From: Bimuria novae-zelandiae CBS 107.79
Lineage: Eukaryota; Ascomycota; Dothideomycetes; Pleosporales; Didymosphaeriaceae
DNA: 64,000 nucleotides
NCBI GenBank assembly: GCA_010015655.1
Contig: ML976733.1
Coordinates: 1 to 64,000, forward strand
Reading direction: 5' to 3'
The notes under the pieces were generated by a model that saw nothing but the letters and a program-made list of their open reading frames with translations, had not been told where the DNA came from and did not search any database. Each line of letters opens with the position of its first letter. The first letter of the stretch is position 1. Of this stretch, positions 1 to 13,167 are shown piece by piece. The position numbers were made by a program, and so were the translations under genes.

Positions 1-1265
1 TTATTTTTATTTACTAATATATATATTTTTATATTTGTTTTTGACTTCTTTTAAGTGCTATTTTATATTTATAAATATATTACATATTATTTACTTTTAT
101 ATTTAACTTTATTTTGTTTTTTTTTACTTATTACTTTATTTATATATATTATTTATTCTTTTTTTAATTCAGTTTCTACTTAATATATTTTCTGTTCTTA
201 TACTATCTTATTTATTATTTTATAATTATATTAATAATACTTATAGTAAAATTCTATTCTGTTTATTAATTTTATTTACCTTTATATTATTTTTTATTAC
301 TTTTAAAACAATTAAAAATTATTATTACCAGTCTTTAATTTATTTTTTATTTTATATTATAATATTTTTATTATATTTATTTTTAACTATATATATACTT
401 TTAAGTGTAGTTCTTTTAACTTTTTAAATCTTAATTTATAATTTCTATTACTTTAACCCTATAAATTTTAAAAATATTAACTTATTAATTTTATATAATT
501 TTAACTTACTTAATACTTTTTTATAAACTTTTAACTTATTATTATTTCTTTTCTGTATATAAATTTTTTTTAATAAAAATATATTTTATTTTATTTTACA
601 CTCTTATTTACTATTTACTATTATTTTTATATTATACTTTTTTTTATATATATATTTCTCCTCCTACTTATATAATTATTTTATATACTTGTTACTATTA
701 TTTTTATGCTAACAATTTTTTAATATTTTTTAATATAATTTTTTTTATATACTATTATACTATTGTTAAAAAAAAATCTATTTTTAAATTTTCTTATTAT
801 TATTTTATTCTTATGTTAAACTTCTTACTACTATTTTCTAAACTTTTTATATTAATTTTATTTTATTATATATATATTTAAGTTATATATAAATGTTATT
901 AAACACCTTTATTATAAACTATTTATTTATTATTAATCTATTATTCTAACTATTTTACTATTTTGCCCTTTACTTAATTTATTAATTATTTTAACAATTC
1001 TGTACCTTTTTTTATTATATATTTTTATTATTATTCTACTTTTTTTATTTTTTTATTTCTTTTATATATAAATTTTTTATATATTATATATAAAATTATA
1101 TATTTTTCTTTTTAACTTTTTCCTATTTTTCTTTTTATATTTTTACTATTATTACACCCTTTTACTTTTTTATTCTTTTTAGTTTATACAAAACTTAAAA
1201 TATATAGCCAAAATATATATAAAATTATATATTAATATATAAACTTTTTTTCTTTTTTTCTTTTA
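1..1265. other. Extremely AT-rich, G-poor tract
   Basis: Almost entirely A and T, with some C and very few G on the + strand, so the strands are clearly asymmetric (T>A, C>G). Homopolymer T runs and TTATT/TATATA words dominate. No reading frame or recognisable motif is visible. The composition changes abruptly near 1265, where the degenerate helicase-like sequence begins. It could be the oldest, most heavily mutated part of the repeat block, or an AT-rich chromosomal domain such as subtelomere or centromere edge. The sequence alone does not decide. Confidence 0.6.
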
Positions 1266-1269
1266 TACC

Positions 1270-4200
1270 CCTACTCTCCTAATAATCGGGTAATCCAACA
1301 AAACTCAGCCACTAAACAGTTACTCTCTACCGAATCAAATGCCTGCTTTGTCCCTAAATATTAAACCAACCCATCTATTGACGATCCATCAACCCTCTTA
1401 CATAATAATCTATTAACCCAACGGTTCCTAACGGAATCCTCGCTGCCATGCACGATCCCTATTAATCTACCTACTAAAATACTATAATACTAGTATTCGC
1501 CGCCTGCTGCCTGCTAATAATGCCCTTATCTATTTTCCTCCCATTAATGGCACATCTCCTGTGGCACCCCGCACTAAAAATAACCTAAATATGGCTTATA
1601 CTAGATCTACTACTCTATCTTCTTAATTAGCTCCTTTGCCTGTTAGCTCTCTACCCGCTAATATTACTAAATATTATATACGCTCTATCTATCGCCTGCA
1701 CCCTTATATATCCTGCACTAATTTACCTACTACGCTAACTAACTACGTAACTATTCTATACTGGCGTATGCCTCTTACTAGTCTTACATAAACCTCTACC
1801 GCGGACCTTATCGTGTCTGCTCCTGCTACTAGAATATATACTATACTACTTTCCTTTTAGTCTCCCTATCCCTCTTTCTCTTTACTTCGACCACGTTTAT
1901 CTCTTCTCTATTACTACTATCCTTGTTACTACCCTCCTTACTCTCCTCCTCTTCTGTCTCTTTGCCTCCTTTGTAAATATTGCATTTCTCTTCCCCCTCT
2001 TTGCACCCTACCCGCTCTACTTCTCTATAATCTAAATACCTGCCTAATACTACTCGCCTGCACGTCGCCGCCCTGCCTTTTCCTGCCAACGCTTACACTA
2101 ACGCATGCTCCTTCTCCTCCTGCTTGTCTTTAACCGCTCGCTGTGCCCCTTCCTACACTATTATAACCGCCTCGCTTTGTACCCTATCTCGTTCTGCCTG
2201 GCCGCTCTCCTACGCGTAATCCAACACGGAAAACGGCTAATTAATGTGGACGATACACTAGATATTAGAAATATTAACGCCTATCCCTAACGCGCTTATG
2301 GCTATAATAACCTACTTACTACCTAATATAAAATCCTTTAATATACTTATCTTACTAACGGCGTCGTGGTAATACGCATGGCACCCTAACTACTACGCTA
2401 ACGCCTTAACCTTACGTACTAAATTACTATATATTACTACCTTACCCTGCCTATACCTGCGTAACTTTTACCGCATTATGCCTAATATTATTCCCTTTAC
2501 CTCCTACTTCTTCGCTGCCCTCCCTACCTTAATTACCTAGTATACTACGTTCGTCCGCGCCGTCTCTGCCCGGAACACCTTAATTTAGTTAGAATTAAAA
2601 TGCATCTGTTAGAATAACTTATCCTCTTTACTAGGCGGTAACGTTACTATTAATAACACTATTTACGTCTCCGCGGCTACTAACTTGCCTAACTACTATA
2701 TCTACTTACGGAATGTGTACCGCCAATTTAACATAATATAGCACTTATTAATTATAATTTAGTCTAACTATCGTGTTACTCTTAAATAGTTTACGAATGT
2801 GGTAAACCCCTGCGTGACAGCCAACTCAGGCGTTACTAATACTACTACGACTACGTTGGGCGGGCGCCGGCTCTTCTATACTATATACGATATTCCTAGC
2901 TTCCTATACTACTGCATTATGTCGCCTCGTAATGTAATTAACAGGACGATAATAATAGTCGTGCCGCCCTACTTGGCCCACGCTGGCAATATAAATAACA
3001 TGCTCTTACCTGCCCCTATTAGTATTACTGCCACTATAGGGCTCTCTTTGCCCACGATAGTATTAATCGCCTCTTGCTGTACGCTTTAAAATATTACTAT
3101 CTTGCCTGCTATCCTCTATAACTACTTGGCGGTGTTTATTTTTCTTAACCTTTTCCACTAATCTATCCTGGCCTCGTCTGCCTTACTCTTAAATAGCGCC
3201 CTCTTTCGCTTTCTGCACCTATCCTCCTCGCTACTATCTAGTAAAAACCCTAAAAATTAATGCCAATCCGTGCTTAATATTTAAAACTGCTATTGCCTGT
3301 CTACTATTACCCTGGCCTGCTCTATAATGCCTTGTGTATATACTATACCCGCCACGTGCGCCGTGTGCCTAGCCTGTAAATCCGCTACTAACGCTATCGT
3401 GTTCTCTTTATTTTATACCTTACTTTTGTCTTCTTTTTCTGGCTAAAACGCCACGGACTCGCGTAAAAACCGTTGACTAATGCCAATGGCAATCTCACGG
3501 TACGCGGTAATTATTAATAGCTAGCCTAATCTAACGCTAGTCTCGCGTTTTAATACCTTTTATAACTAGTCCGTCGTCCACTTGCGCTCGTTAGGGTTGG
3601 CTAGCTATATATATAACGAAATCGCCTCCTTCTTCTATACTATCGCCTCTATCCGCTGCTAGAACGGCAACACTAGCCATATATAATATACTACTAACTC
3701 GCCCACCTCGCGCGGTAAATACTAGTAAATAATCTTAACGTCGCTGCTAATAGCATACCCTTTGTAGTATCTTGTTACAAACACTACCTTACTGTCCTTA
3801 ATAAATATATTGCGATAGCCCCCTTTAACTATATTACTGTGCCGAATACTTATAATCTCGGGTCCTCTAGCCAACTGTCCGCCTATAATATACATTAACG
3901 TAATTAACTTCTCCCTAAATATAACCACCTAGTCTATATACCGCCTAACCTTTTATAGGTTGACGCCTAAACGGGTGCCTAGCTTTATAAACTAGTCCCT
4001 AATTCGGGCGTCCTAACTAACCCGCTTATATAACTACTACTCCTCGTCCACGGGCATGCGAGTGCGCTGGTCTTTTAAAAAATTCTACCCTAATTACTTG
4101 TTAGTTGGATTATCGCGTAAACTCTCCCATGGGATGCTAGGAACAGGCTCGGCGGATAGGCCGTTACTAAATAATAAATCCTCTATTAATAATTATTAAC

Positions 4201-5968
4201 TTTCCTCCCTTAACCCGTGCACCATGCTATAGAACTAGGCCATAGTAAACTATAGCTCCTTATATAATAACTTGTCCTGCCCTACCTACTCTACATAACC
4301 ACGTAACGTTATGTTATAATAGATCTTTAGCCTATACGTCCGTAAATTTAATATCCACTACATGGGGCTGTGGCTACCGCGCACTATAAACCTATCTATT
4401 ATCTACTAGACGTGCTATAAACACCCTTTTAGTTGGCCCTATTACTGGGTGCTGTCCCCATCGCTCTCGTACGCGCTATTGCTATCCATGTCGTCTCTTA
4501 TAAATGTATCTAATAATTCCAACGCCTGCTACACTACTATAAACTAGGTAACCTTAATAATAGCTAATAAAATAGGCAGGTACTATTTGGCGCCCTTCTA
4601 CCCGTCCTCCTTTACCCCTAACATAGCTAATATATATACTAATAGGCTATCGTACTCTTTGCGGGTAATAGACTAGCTTAATAATGCAATGCAAAACGCT
4701 AAACATAATTTCTTAATACTTAATAACGCTTTACGCTTGCCTATAATTCCACCCTTTTTTACCTCCTACTTGGCCTCTATCTCTCCCACTACACTGTCTG
4801 CGTTATCTATTATTACCTTATCTACACCGCCGTCTCTATCTTCTATCTCTTTCGTCTCTTCCTTCTCTTTCTCCTCTTCCTTCTCTTTTTCCTCTTTCTC
4901 CTCTTCCTTCTCTTCCTCCTCTTCCTCCTCTGCCGCTCCTCCTACCGCCTTTACTAAAGCCTCCCACGCCTCGCGCTACTACTAGGTAAACTAGTACGTA
5001 GGGCTCTTTTACGCGTGCGCTTACTACGTCTACTAAAAAAACATTAATATTTACTTCCATGGCTAGGCATGGTCGCTAACTACCTTCTTATCTATATATA
5101 GCTATAATAGCGTAAACCGTGTCTAGTGCTTCTCCGTCCGAATCGCTTCTAATCGCACGAATATCCCCGTGCGGTGGATAATAGACGCCTGGCTAAACTA
5201 CGCTAACCTATCTATAGCCTTTTATATGGCGGCCGCTATAGGCTCCTCTTTAGCTTTAGGCTCTTTTACGCTCGCTAATAATTTGGGCCGCTTTATACTT
5301 ACTAAATACGGCATCTACCTAGTCTGCTCTAGCTATAGATTTACTTTATCCCGCGCGCTATTCTAGATTGTCGTTCTAGCCCGCTTTTGCACGTTGGCCT
5401 ACGCTTTATCCATGTTCTTATTAACACTTGCCCACTCGGCCTCGCCGTCTACGGGTTCGGGGGTAGAGTTAGGTTAGTAGACCTTGAAATACTGCGAACC
5501 AGCGCCTTGGGTAAATAATCGCTAATAATAGACGGCTTTATAACCCTGCTTATTACGTAACTATATGCGCTTCCGCTCTATTTAACTAGGATAACTACCT
5601 CTACCTACTAGTAACTAATTATGCACCTTTTGCTAATGCTTCCTTATAACCTCTTCGCTTTAAAATATCTAGTAACATTAATCTGGATCTAATTGGCACA
5701 TTAACCCGTCCGTATACACTGGCAACTGGCTAATAGGCTTAATGGTCTAACAGGGCGCCTCTAGCTCGCCAGCATACTGTATTAAACTGGCCTAGCTACT
5801 AAGCTTATCTGCTACTAGCTACGCTTCCTTACTACTAAGCCTATAGACACGCTGTAAATGGCTTCTAGCCTGGCTAGGTAAAACCCCGTACCTATATTCT
5901 TTGCATATCGCTAATAAATGCTTAGGTAAATGTTTAAAATACTCGCTTGTAATACTACTTTTTGCCAT
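1270..5968 (-). pseudogene. TLH-A: degenerate telomere-linked RecQ-like helicase with OrsD-like N-terminus
   Basis: This is the most complete of five copies, about 1560 codons. It starts at ATG 5968 (MAKSSITSEYF), a start that is mutated in some sister copies. N-terminus (about 5500-5968): an OrsD/DUF3505-like zinc-finger region with CKEYRYGVLPSQ. Middle: a tyrosine-recombinase-like part with ARGPEIISIRHSN and RYYKGYA (3722-3928), AYREIAIGISQRFLR (about 3465-3515) and QARHTAHVAGIVYT (about 3336-3392). C-terminal half: a RecQ-like helicase with Walker A GAGKS near 3005-3020, motif II read as INKCYIML at 2729-2770 (family DECH), and a Cys-rich segment CRRVVLGRYLDYREVERVGC near 1990-2055. Stops sit at Gln/Trp positions, as expected from RIP. 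The family assignment is from remembered conserved motifs of fungal subtelomeric helicases; the motifs themselves are read directly. Not functional. Confidence 0.8.
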
Positions 5969-6419
5969 AATGGCGGGCTCGACGCTACTGCGAGTAGGTC
6001 CTAATAATGGGTCCCTATTGCACTGTATGGCCTTTTTAACGCGTAGAATTCTTCGCGACTTAACGCGTCTTTGCTTATACTACGTATTAGTTACTATTTT
6101 AAAGCCGCCTCCGGTGTCTAATCGCCGCCTTATTATGTTTACCCTAACCCTAACGCGCAACCTTAACACCTATAACTATATAGTTTCTAGCGCTGCAAAT
6201 TGGCTAGGACGTGTAACTTAACGTGCTAAATCTATAGCCTAAATTTTGGGTTAATTAGCCTATAGGAACCTAACTAGACCGATAAGTAAGTGTTTACTAG
6301 ACTCAGCCTACGTAATAAAATATACGCACAGGAATTGGCCTAGCGCGGATATTCTATCCCTAACAAAGTTAACTACAAAACTAGACTCAGCCCTGACTCC
6401 AGTTACAGCCCTGGGTTAG
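5969..6419. repeat. Upstream region and right boundary of unit A
   Basis: This is the 5' flank of TLH-A, repeated in units B, B' and C. It contains two telomere-like CCCTAA words at 6141-6154 and ends with GCCCTGGGTTAG at 6408-6419. The last bases run into GGG, giving GGGTTAGGG, which is telomere-repeat-like in the opposite orientation. It would have carried the promoter of the helicase gene; no clear TATA element can be defined because of the mutation load. Confidence 0.6.
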
Positions 6420-8751
6420 GGTTGGCTAACCATATATACGACGAAATTACCTCCTTCTTCTACACTATTACCTCTATCCATTACTAGAACGGCAACACTA
6501 ACTATATATAATATACTACTAACTCGCCTACCTCGCGTAGTAAATACTAGTAAATAATCTTAACGTTGCTGCTAACGGCATACCCTTTATAGTATCTTAT
6601 TATAAATACTATCTTGCTATCCTCGACGAATATGTTGCAGTGGCCCCCTTTAACTATGTTACTATGCTAGATACTTATAATCTTAGGCCCTTTAGCTGGT
6701 TACCTACTTGTAATATGCATTAACGCGATTAACTTCTCCCTAAATATAACTACTTAGTCTATATACTACCTAACCTCTTGCTAGTTAACGCCCAAATAGG
6801 TGCCTAGCTTTATAAACTAGTCCCTAATCTGGGCATCCTAACTAACTCGCTTATATAACTACTACTCCCCGTCCACGGGCATGCGGGTGCGCTAGTCTTT
6901 TAAAAAATTCTACCCTAGTTACTTGTTAGTTAAATTATCGCGTAAACTCTCCCACGAGATGCTGGGGACAGGCTCGGCGAATAGGCTATTATTAAATAAT
7001 AAATTCTCTATTAATAACTACTAACTCTCCTCCCTTAACCCGTGCACTATGCTGCGGAACTAGGCCATAATAAACTATAGCTTCTTATATAATAGCTTGT
7101 CCTGCCCTACCCACTCCACATGGCCGCGTAACGTCGTGTTATAATGGATCTTCAGCCCATACGTCCGCAAATCTAATATTTACTACATGGGGCTGTGGCT
7201 ACCGCGTACTATAAACCTGTCTATTATCTACTAGACCTACTATAAACACCCTTTTGGCCGGCCCCATCGCTAGGTACTGTCCCTATCGCTCTTATATACG
7301 CTATTGCTATCTATGTCGTCTCCTATAAATGCATCTAACAATTCCAACGCCTGCTACACTACTATAAACTAGGTAACCTTAATAACGGCTAATAAAATAG
7401 GCGAATACTATTCGGCGCCCTTCTACCTGTTTTCCTTTACCCCTAATATAACTAATGCACACACTAACGGGCTATCGTACTCTTTATAGGTAATAGACTA
7501 GCTTAATAATGCGATATAAAACGCTAAACATAATTTCTTAATACTTAATAACGCTTTACGCTTGCCTATAATTTTAGCCTTTTCTACCTTCTACTTAGCC
7601 TCTATCTCTCCCACCGCACTGTCTGCGTTATTTATTATTACCTTATCTACACTATTATCTCTATCTTTTATCTCTTTCGTCTCTTTCTCCTCTTTTTCCT
7701 CTTCCTCCTCTACTGCTCCTTCTATTGCCTTTATTAACGCCTCCCACGCCTTGCGCTGCTACTAGGTAAACTAGTACGTAGGGCTCTTTCACGCGTGCGC
7801 TTACTACGTTTACTAAAAAAACATTAATATCTGCTTCCACGGCCAGGCATGGTTACCAACCACCTTCTTATTTATATATAGCTATAATGGCGTAAACTAC
7901 GTTTGGTACTTCTTTGTCTAGATTACTTCTAATCGCACGAATATCCCCGTGCGGTGGATAATAGACGCCTGGCTAAACTACGCTAACCTATTTATAGCCT
8001 CCTATATGGCGACCGCTATAGGCTCCTCTTTAGCTTTAGGCTCTTCTACGCTTGTTAATAATTCGGGCCACTTTATGCCTACTAAATACGGTATCTACCT
8101 AGTTTACTCTAGTTATAGGTTCACCTTGTCTCGCGCGCTGTCTTAAATTATCGTTTTAGCCCGCTTTTATACATTGGCCCACGTCTTGTCTATGTTCCTG
8201 CCAACGCTTGCCCACCCGGCCTCGCCGTCCACGGGTTCGGGGGTGGGTTTAGGTTAGTAGACCTCGAAATACTGCGAACTGGCGCCCTAGGCCAATAATC
8301 GTTAGTAATAGACGCGCCTCTAACCCTAATTACTACGTAACTATATGCTTTACTTCTCTAATTAACGTGGATAGCCACCTCTATTTACTAGTAACTAACT
8401 GTGAACATGGCGCTAATAGTTCTTTATAACGCAGAAACTTCGAATAATCTGGCAACACTAGCCTAGGGCTAATTAGCATATTAATCCGTCTGTGTATACT
8501 AGTAACTGGCTAATAGGTTTAATACTTTAACTAGGCACCTCTAGCTCGCCGGTATACTAGAGTAAACCAGCCTAGCTACTAAGCTTATCTACTACTAACT
8601 ACGCTCGCGTGCGCCTAATACCCTAATAAATCCGCTATAAATAGTTACTTACCTAGCTAGGCTAAACCTTATACCTGCACTCTTTGCATATCGCTAATAA
8701 ATACTTAGGTAAATATTTAAAATACTCGCTTACGATGCTACTCTTTACTAT
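6420..8751 (-). pseudogene. TLH-B: truncated helicase-family copy (N-terminal half only)
   Basis: Second copy, closely collinear with TLH-A from the start region (8751, where ATG has become ATA) down to the segment equivalent to TLH-A position about 3594. It holds the OrsD-like N-terminus, the Ser/Glu-rich low-complexity stretch (about 7620-7730) and the ARGPE/KGYA part of the recombinase-like segment. The left end abuts GCCCTGGGTTAG of unit A, so the AYREI, HTAHVAG and helicase regions are missing. Stops are at Gln/Trp positions. Apparent + strand ORFs in this copy are antisense shadows. Confidence 0.75.
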
Positions 8752-9202
8752 AATAGCGGGCTCGACGCTACTACGGGTGGGTTCTAATAATAGGTCCCTA
8801 TCGCACTATATGGCCTTTTTAACGCGTGGAATTCTTTATAACTTAACACGTCTTTGCTTATGCTACGCGTTAGTCTCTATTTTAGAGCTGCCTTCGGTGT
8901 CTAATCGCCGCCTTATCATGTTTACCCTAACCCTAACGCGCAACCCTAACGCCTATAACTATATATTATTTAGTGCTACAAATTGGCTAGGACGTGTAAC
9001 TTAGTATGCTAAATCTATTACTAAAATTTTAGGTTAATTAGACTACAGGAACCTATCGACATGTGGGGTTAATTATCTTTAACATACGGGCTACGTTCTT
9101 AAATATACATAGAAGAATTGGCCTAGCGCGGATATTCTATCCCTAACAAAACCAGGATCCTATTAACATGTAGGGCTACATGTTTATGCAGCCCTGGGTT
9201 AG
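8752..9202. repeat. Upstream region and right boundary of unit B
   Basis: Collinear with 5969-6419 at first, including CCCTAACCCTAA at 8924-8937, then diverged in the middle (9050-9185). It ends with GCCCTGGGTTAG at 9191-9202. A second, shorter unit begins directly after it. Confidence 0.6.
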
Positions 9203-9417
9203 GGCGCCTCTAGCTCGCTGGCATACTATATTAAACTAGCCTAGCTACTAAGCTTATCTACTACTAGCTGTGCTTCCTTACTACTAAGCCTATAAATACG
9301 CTATAAATGGCTTCTGGCCTGGCTAAGTAAAACCCCGTACCTGCATTCTTTGCATATCGCTAATAAATGCTTAGGTAAATATTTAAAATACTCGCTTATA
9401 ATACTACTTTTTACCAT
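9203..9417 (-). pseudogene. TLH-B': N-terminal fragment of the helicase family
   Basis: Only about 215 bp of the gene remains, from the retained ATG at 9417 (MVKSSI) to a breakpoint equivalent to TLH-A position about 5755. It encodes the first OrsD-like zinc-finger stretch (CKECRYGVLPS-like). It is joined on the left to the boundary sequence of unit B within a shared AGGGCGCC context, which suggests a microhomology join. Confidence 0.7.
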
Positions 9418-9868
9418 AATAGCGGGCTCGACGCTACTACGAGTAGGTCCTAATAATGGGTCCCTATTGCACTATATGGCCTTTTTAACGCGTGGAATTC
9501 TTCGCGACTTAACGCGTCTTTACTTATACTACGTGTTGGCCTCTATTTCGGAGCCGCCTCTAGTGTCTAATTACCGCCTTATTATGTTTACCTTAACCCT
9601 AACGCGTAACCCTAACACCTATAACCACACGGTTTCTAGCGCTATAAATTAGCTAGAACGTGTAACTTAACGCGCTAAATCTATAGCCCAAATTTTAGGT
9701 TAATTAGCCTATAGGAACCTAACTAGACCAATAAGTAAGTATTTACTAGACTTAGCCTACGTGATAAAATATACGCATAGGAATTGGCCTAGCGCGGATA
9801 TTTTATCCCTAATAAAGTTAACTATAAAACTAGACTTAGCCCTAACTCTAGTTATAGCCCTGGGTTAG
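9418..9868. repeat. Upstream region and right boundary of unit B'
   Basis: Nearly identical to the flank of TLH-A. The telomere-like word is at 9591-9603 and the terminal GCCCTGGGTTAG at 9857-9868. The following bases TATTAATTGCC belong to an internal helicase position of the next unit. Confidence 0.65.
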
Positions 9869-12716
9869 TATTAATTGCCTCTTGCTGTACGCTTTAAAAT
9901 GTTACCGTCTTACCTACCATCCTCTATAACTACTTGGCGGTATCTATCTTTATTAACCTTCCCTACTAATCTATCCTGGCCTTATCCGCCTTGCTTTTAA
10001 ATAGCGCCCTCTTTCGCTTTCTGCACCTATCCTCCTTGCTACTATTTAGCGAAAACCCTAAAAATTAATACTAATTCGTGCTTAATATCTAAAACTACTA
10101 CTACCTATTTACTATTACCCTAGCCTGCTCTATAATACCTCGTGCGTATACTATACCCGCTACGTGCGCTGTGTGCCCGGCCTGTAAATTTATTACTAAT
10201 ACTATTATATTTTCTTTATTCTATGCCTTGCTTTTATTTTCTTTTTTTGGCTAAAATGCCGCGGACCCGCGTAAAAACTGTTAACTAATACTAATAATAA
10301 TCTCACGGTACGCGGTAATTATTAATGGCTGGCCTAATCCAACGCTAGTCTCGCGTTTTAACACCTCTTATAACTAGTCTATCGTCCACTTGCGCCTATT
10401 AGGGTTGGCTAGTTATATATATAACGAAATTGCCTTCTTTTTCTATACTATCGCCTCTATCTGCTGCTGGAACAGTAACACTAGCCATATATAATATACT
10501 ACTAACTCGCCCACCTCGCGCGGTAAATACTAGTAAATAATCTTAACGTTACTGCTAATGGCATACCCTTTATAGTATCTTGTTATAAATACTACCTTGC
10601 TATCCTTAATAAATATATTATGGTGGCCACCTTTAACTATATTACTATGCCGAATGCTTATAATCTCGGGTCCTTTGGCCAGCTATCCGCCTATAATGTG
10701 TATTAACATAATTAACTTCTCCCTAAATATAACTACCTAGTCTATATACTACCTAACCTCTTATAGGTTAACGCCCGAACAGGTGTCTAGCTTTATAAAC
10801 TAGTCCCTAATTTGGGCGTTCTAACTAACCTACTTATATAACTATTACTTCCTGTTTACGGGCATGCGGGTGCGCTAGTCTTTTAAAAAATTCTACCCTA
10901 ATTACTTATTAGTTAGATTATCGCGTAAACTCTCCTATAGGATGCTGGGGACGGACTTAGCGAACGGGCCGTTACTAAATAATAAATCCTCTATTAATAA
11001 CTGCTAACTCTTCTCCCTTAATCCGTGTACCATGCTGTAGAACTGGGCTATAATAAACTATAGCTCCTTATATAATAACTTATCCTACCCTACCCACTCT
11101 ATATGGCCGCGTAATGTCGTGTTATAATGGATCTTTAGCCCGTACGTCCGTAAATCTAATATTTACTACATGGGGCTGTGGCTATCGCGTACTATAAACC
11201 TATCCATTATCTACTAGACCTGCTATAAATACCCTTTTAGTTGGCCCTATTACTAGGTGCTGTCCCTATTGCTCTTATACGCACTATTACTATTTATGTT
11301 ATCTCTTATAAATATATTTAATAATTCCAACGCCTGCTATACTACCATAAACCGGGTAACCTTAATAACGGCTAATAAAATAGGCGGATACTATTTGGCG
11401 TTCTTCTACTTATCCTCCTTTACCCCTAATATAGTTAATGCACACACTAACGGGCTATCGTACTCTTTATAAGTAATAGACTGGCTTAATAATATAATGT
11501 AAAACGCTAAACATAATTTCTTAATGCTCGGTAACGCTTTACGCTTACCTATAATTCTACCCTTCTTTACCTTTTACTTGGCCTTTATTTCCCCCACTGC
11601 ACTATTTGCGTCGTTTACTATTACCTTATTTACCTCTCTATCTTTTATCTCTTCTATTTCTTCCTTCTTTTTCGCCTCTATTGCTCCTCCTACCACCTTT
11701 ACTAAAGCCTCCTACGCCTCGCGCTATCGCTAGGTAAACTAGTACGTAGGGCTCTTTTACGCGTGCGCTTGCTGCGTTTACTAAAAAAATATTAATATCT
11801 ACTTTTATGGCTAGGCATAGTTACTAACTACCTTCTTATTTATATATAGCTATAATAGCGTGAACCGCGTTTAGTGCTTCTTTATCTAGATTACTTCTAA
11901 TCGCACGAATATCCCCGTGCAGTAGATAATAAACGTTTAGCTAAATTATGCTAACCTATTTATAGCCTCTTATATAGTGGCCACTATAGGCTCCTCTTTA
12001 GCTTTAGGCTCTTCTACGCTTGCTAATAATTTAGGCCACTTTATACCTACTAAATATAGCATCTACCTAGTCTACTCTAGTTATAGATTTACTTTATCCC
12101 GCGCGCTATTTTAGATTATTATCCTAGCCTGCTTCTACACGTTAGCCCACGCCTTATCTATGTTCCTGCCAACGCTTACCCACCCGGCCTCGCCGTCTAT
12201 AGGTTCGGGGGTAGAGTTGGGTTTGTAGACCTTAAAATACTGCGAACCGGCGCCTTGGGCGAATAATCTCTAGTAATAAATAGCTTTATAACCCTACTTA
12301 TTACGTAACTGTATACGCTTCCGCTCTATTTAACTAGGACGACTACCTCTACCTACTAGTAACTAATTATACACCTTTTGCCAATGCTTCCTTATAACCT
12401 CTTTACTTTAAAATATCTAGTAACATTAATCTGGATCTAATTGGCACATTAACCCGTTCGTATACACTAGTAACTGTCTAATAGGCTTAATAGTCTAACG
12501 GGGCGCCTCTAGCTCGCTAGTATACTATATTAAACTGGCCTAGCTATTAAGCTTATCTGCTACTAGCTATGCTTTCTTGCTACTAAGCCTGTGGACACGC
12601 TATAAATGGCTTCTGGCCTAGCTAGGTAAAACCCCGTACCTGCATTCTTTGCATATCGCTAATAAATACTTAGGTAAATATTTAAAATACTCGCTTGTAA
12701 TACTACTTTTTACTAT
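9869..12716 (-). pseudogene. TLH-C: helicase-family copy truncated before Walker A
   Basis: Collinear with TLH-A from the start region (12716, ATG mutated to ATA) to a breakpoint equivalent to TLH-A position about 3060, just upstream of the Walker A segment. The recombinase-like segment is best preserved here: NLQAGHTAHVAGIVYARG reads without a stop at about 10140-10195. That matches the 'LGHSS...Y' end of tyrosine recombinases (His/Trp position and Tyr nucleophile). AYREI is near 10290-10320 and the ARGPE/KGYA-equivalent region at 10530-10760. The helicase domain is absent. Inactivated by stops. Confidence 0.75.
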
Positions 12717-13167
12717 AATGGCGGGCTCGACGCTACTGCGGGTAGGTCCTAATAATAGGTCCCTATTATACTATATGGCCTTTTTAACGCGTGGAATTCT
12801 TCGCGACTTAACACGGCTTTGCTTATACTACGTGTTGGCCTCTATTTTAGAGCCGCCTCTAGTGTCTAATCGCCGCCTTATTATGTTTACCCTAACCCTA
12901 ACGCGTAACCCTAATACCTATAACTACACGATTTCCAGCGCTGCAAATTAGCTGGGACGTGTAACTTAACGCGCTAAATCTATAGCCTAAATTTTAGGTT
13001 AATTAGCCTATAGGAACCTAACTAGACTGGCGAGTAAGTATTTACTAGACTTAGCCTACGTAATAAAATATACGCACAGGAATTGGCCTAGCGCGGATAT
13101 TCTATCCCTAATAAAGTTAACTATAAAACTAGACTTAGCCCTAACTCTAATTATAGCCCTAGGTTAG
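12717..13167. repeat. Upstream region and right boundary of unit C
   Basis: Same layout as the flanks of units A and B'. CCCTAACCCTAA lies at 12889-12902 and the terminal motif is GCCCTAGGTTAG at 13156-13167, one G>A change from the other copies. It is followed directly by the internal helicase sequence of unit D. Confidence 0.65.

Noticed and set aside
2799..3089. + strand frame at 2799-3089 (and 13692-13961)
   Set aside because: Antisense of the Walker A region of the helicase; the - strand carries the recognisable GAGKS motif.
5901..6221. Conserved + strand reading frames of about 100 aa at 5901, 8684, 9350 and 12649
   Set aside because: They are the complement of the helicase start region and its 5' flank, repeated because the DNA is repeated. 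The substitutions do not favour synonymous sites in this frame.
6413..6421. GGGTTAGGG taken as a true telomere array
   Set aside because: Fewer than two repeat units. Only a telomere-like junction is claimed, not a telomere.
6420..9202. Helitron as explanation for units with a fixed end
   Set aside because: The end GGGTTAG is not CTRR, no 3' hairpin was seen, and no Rep motif is present in the coding parts.
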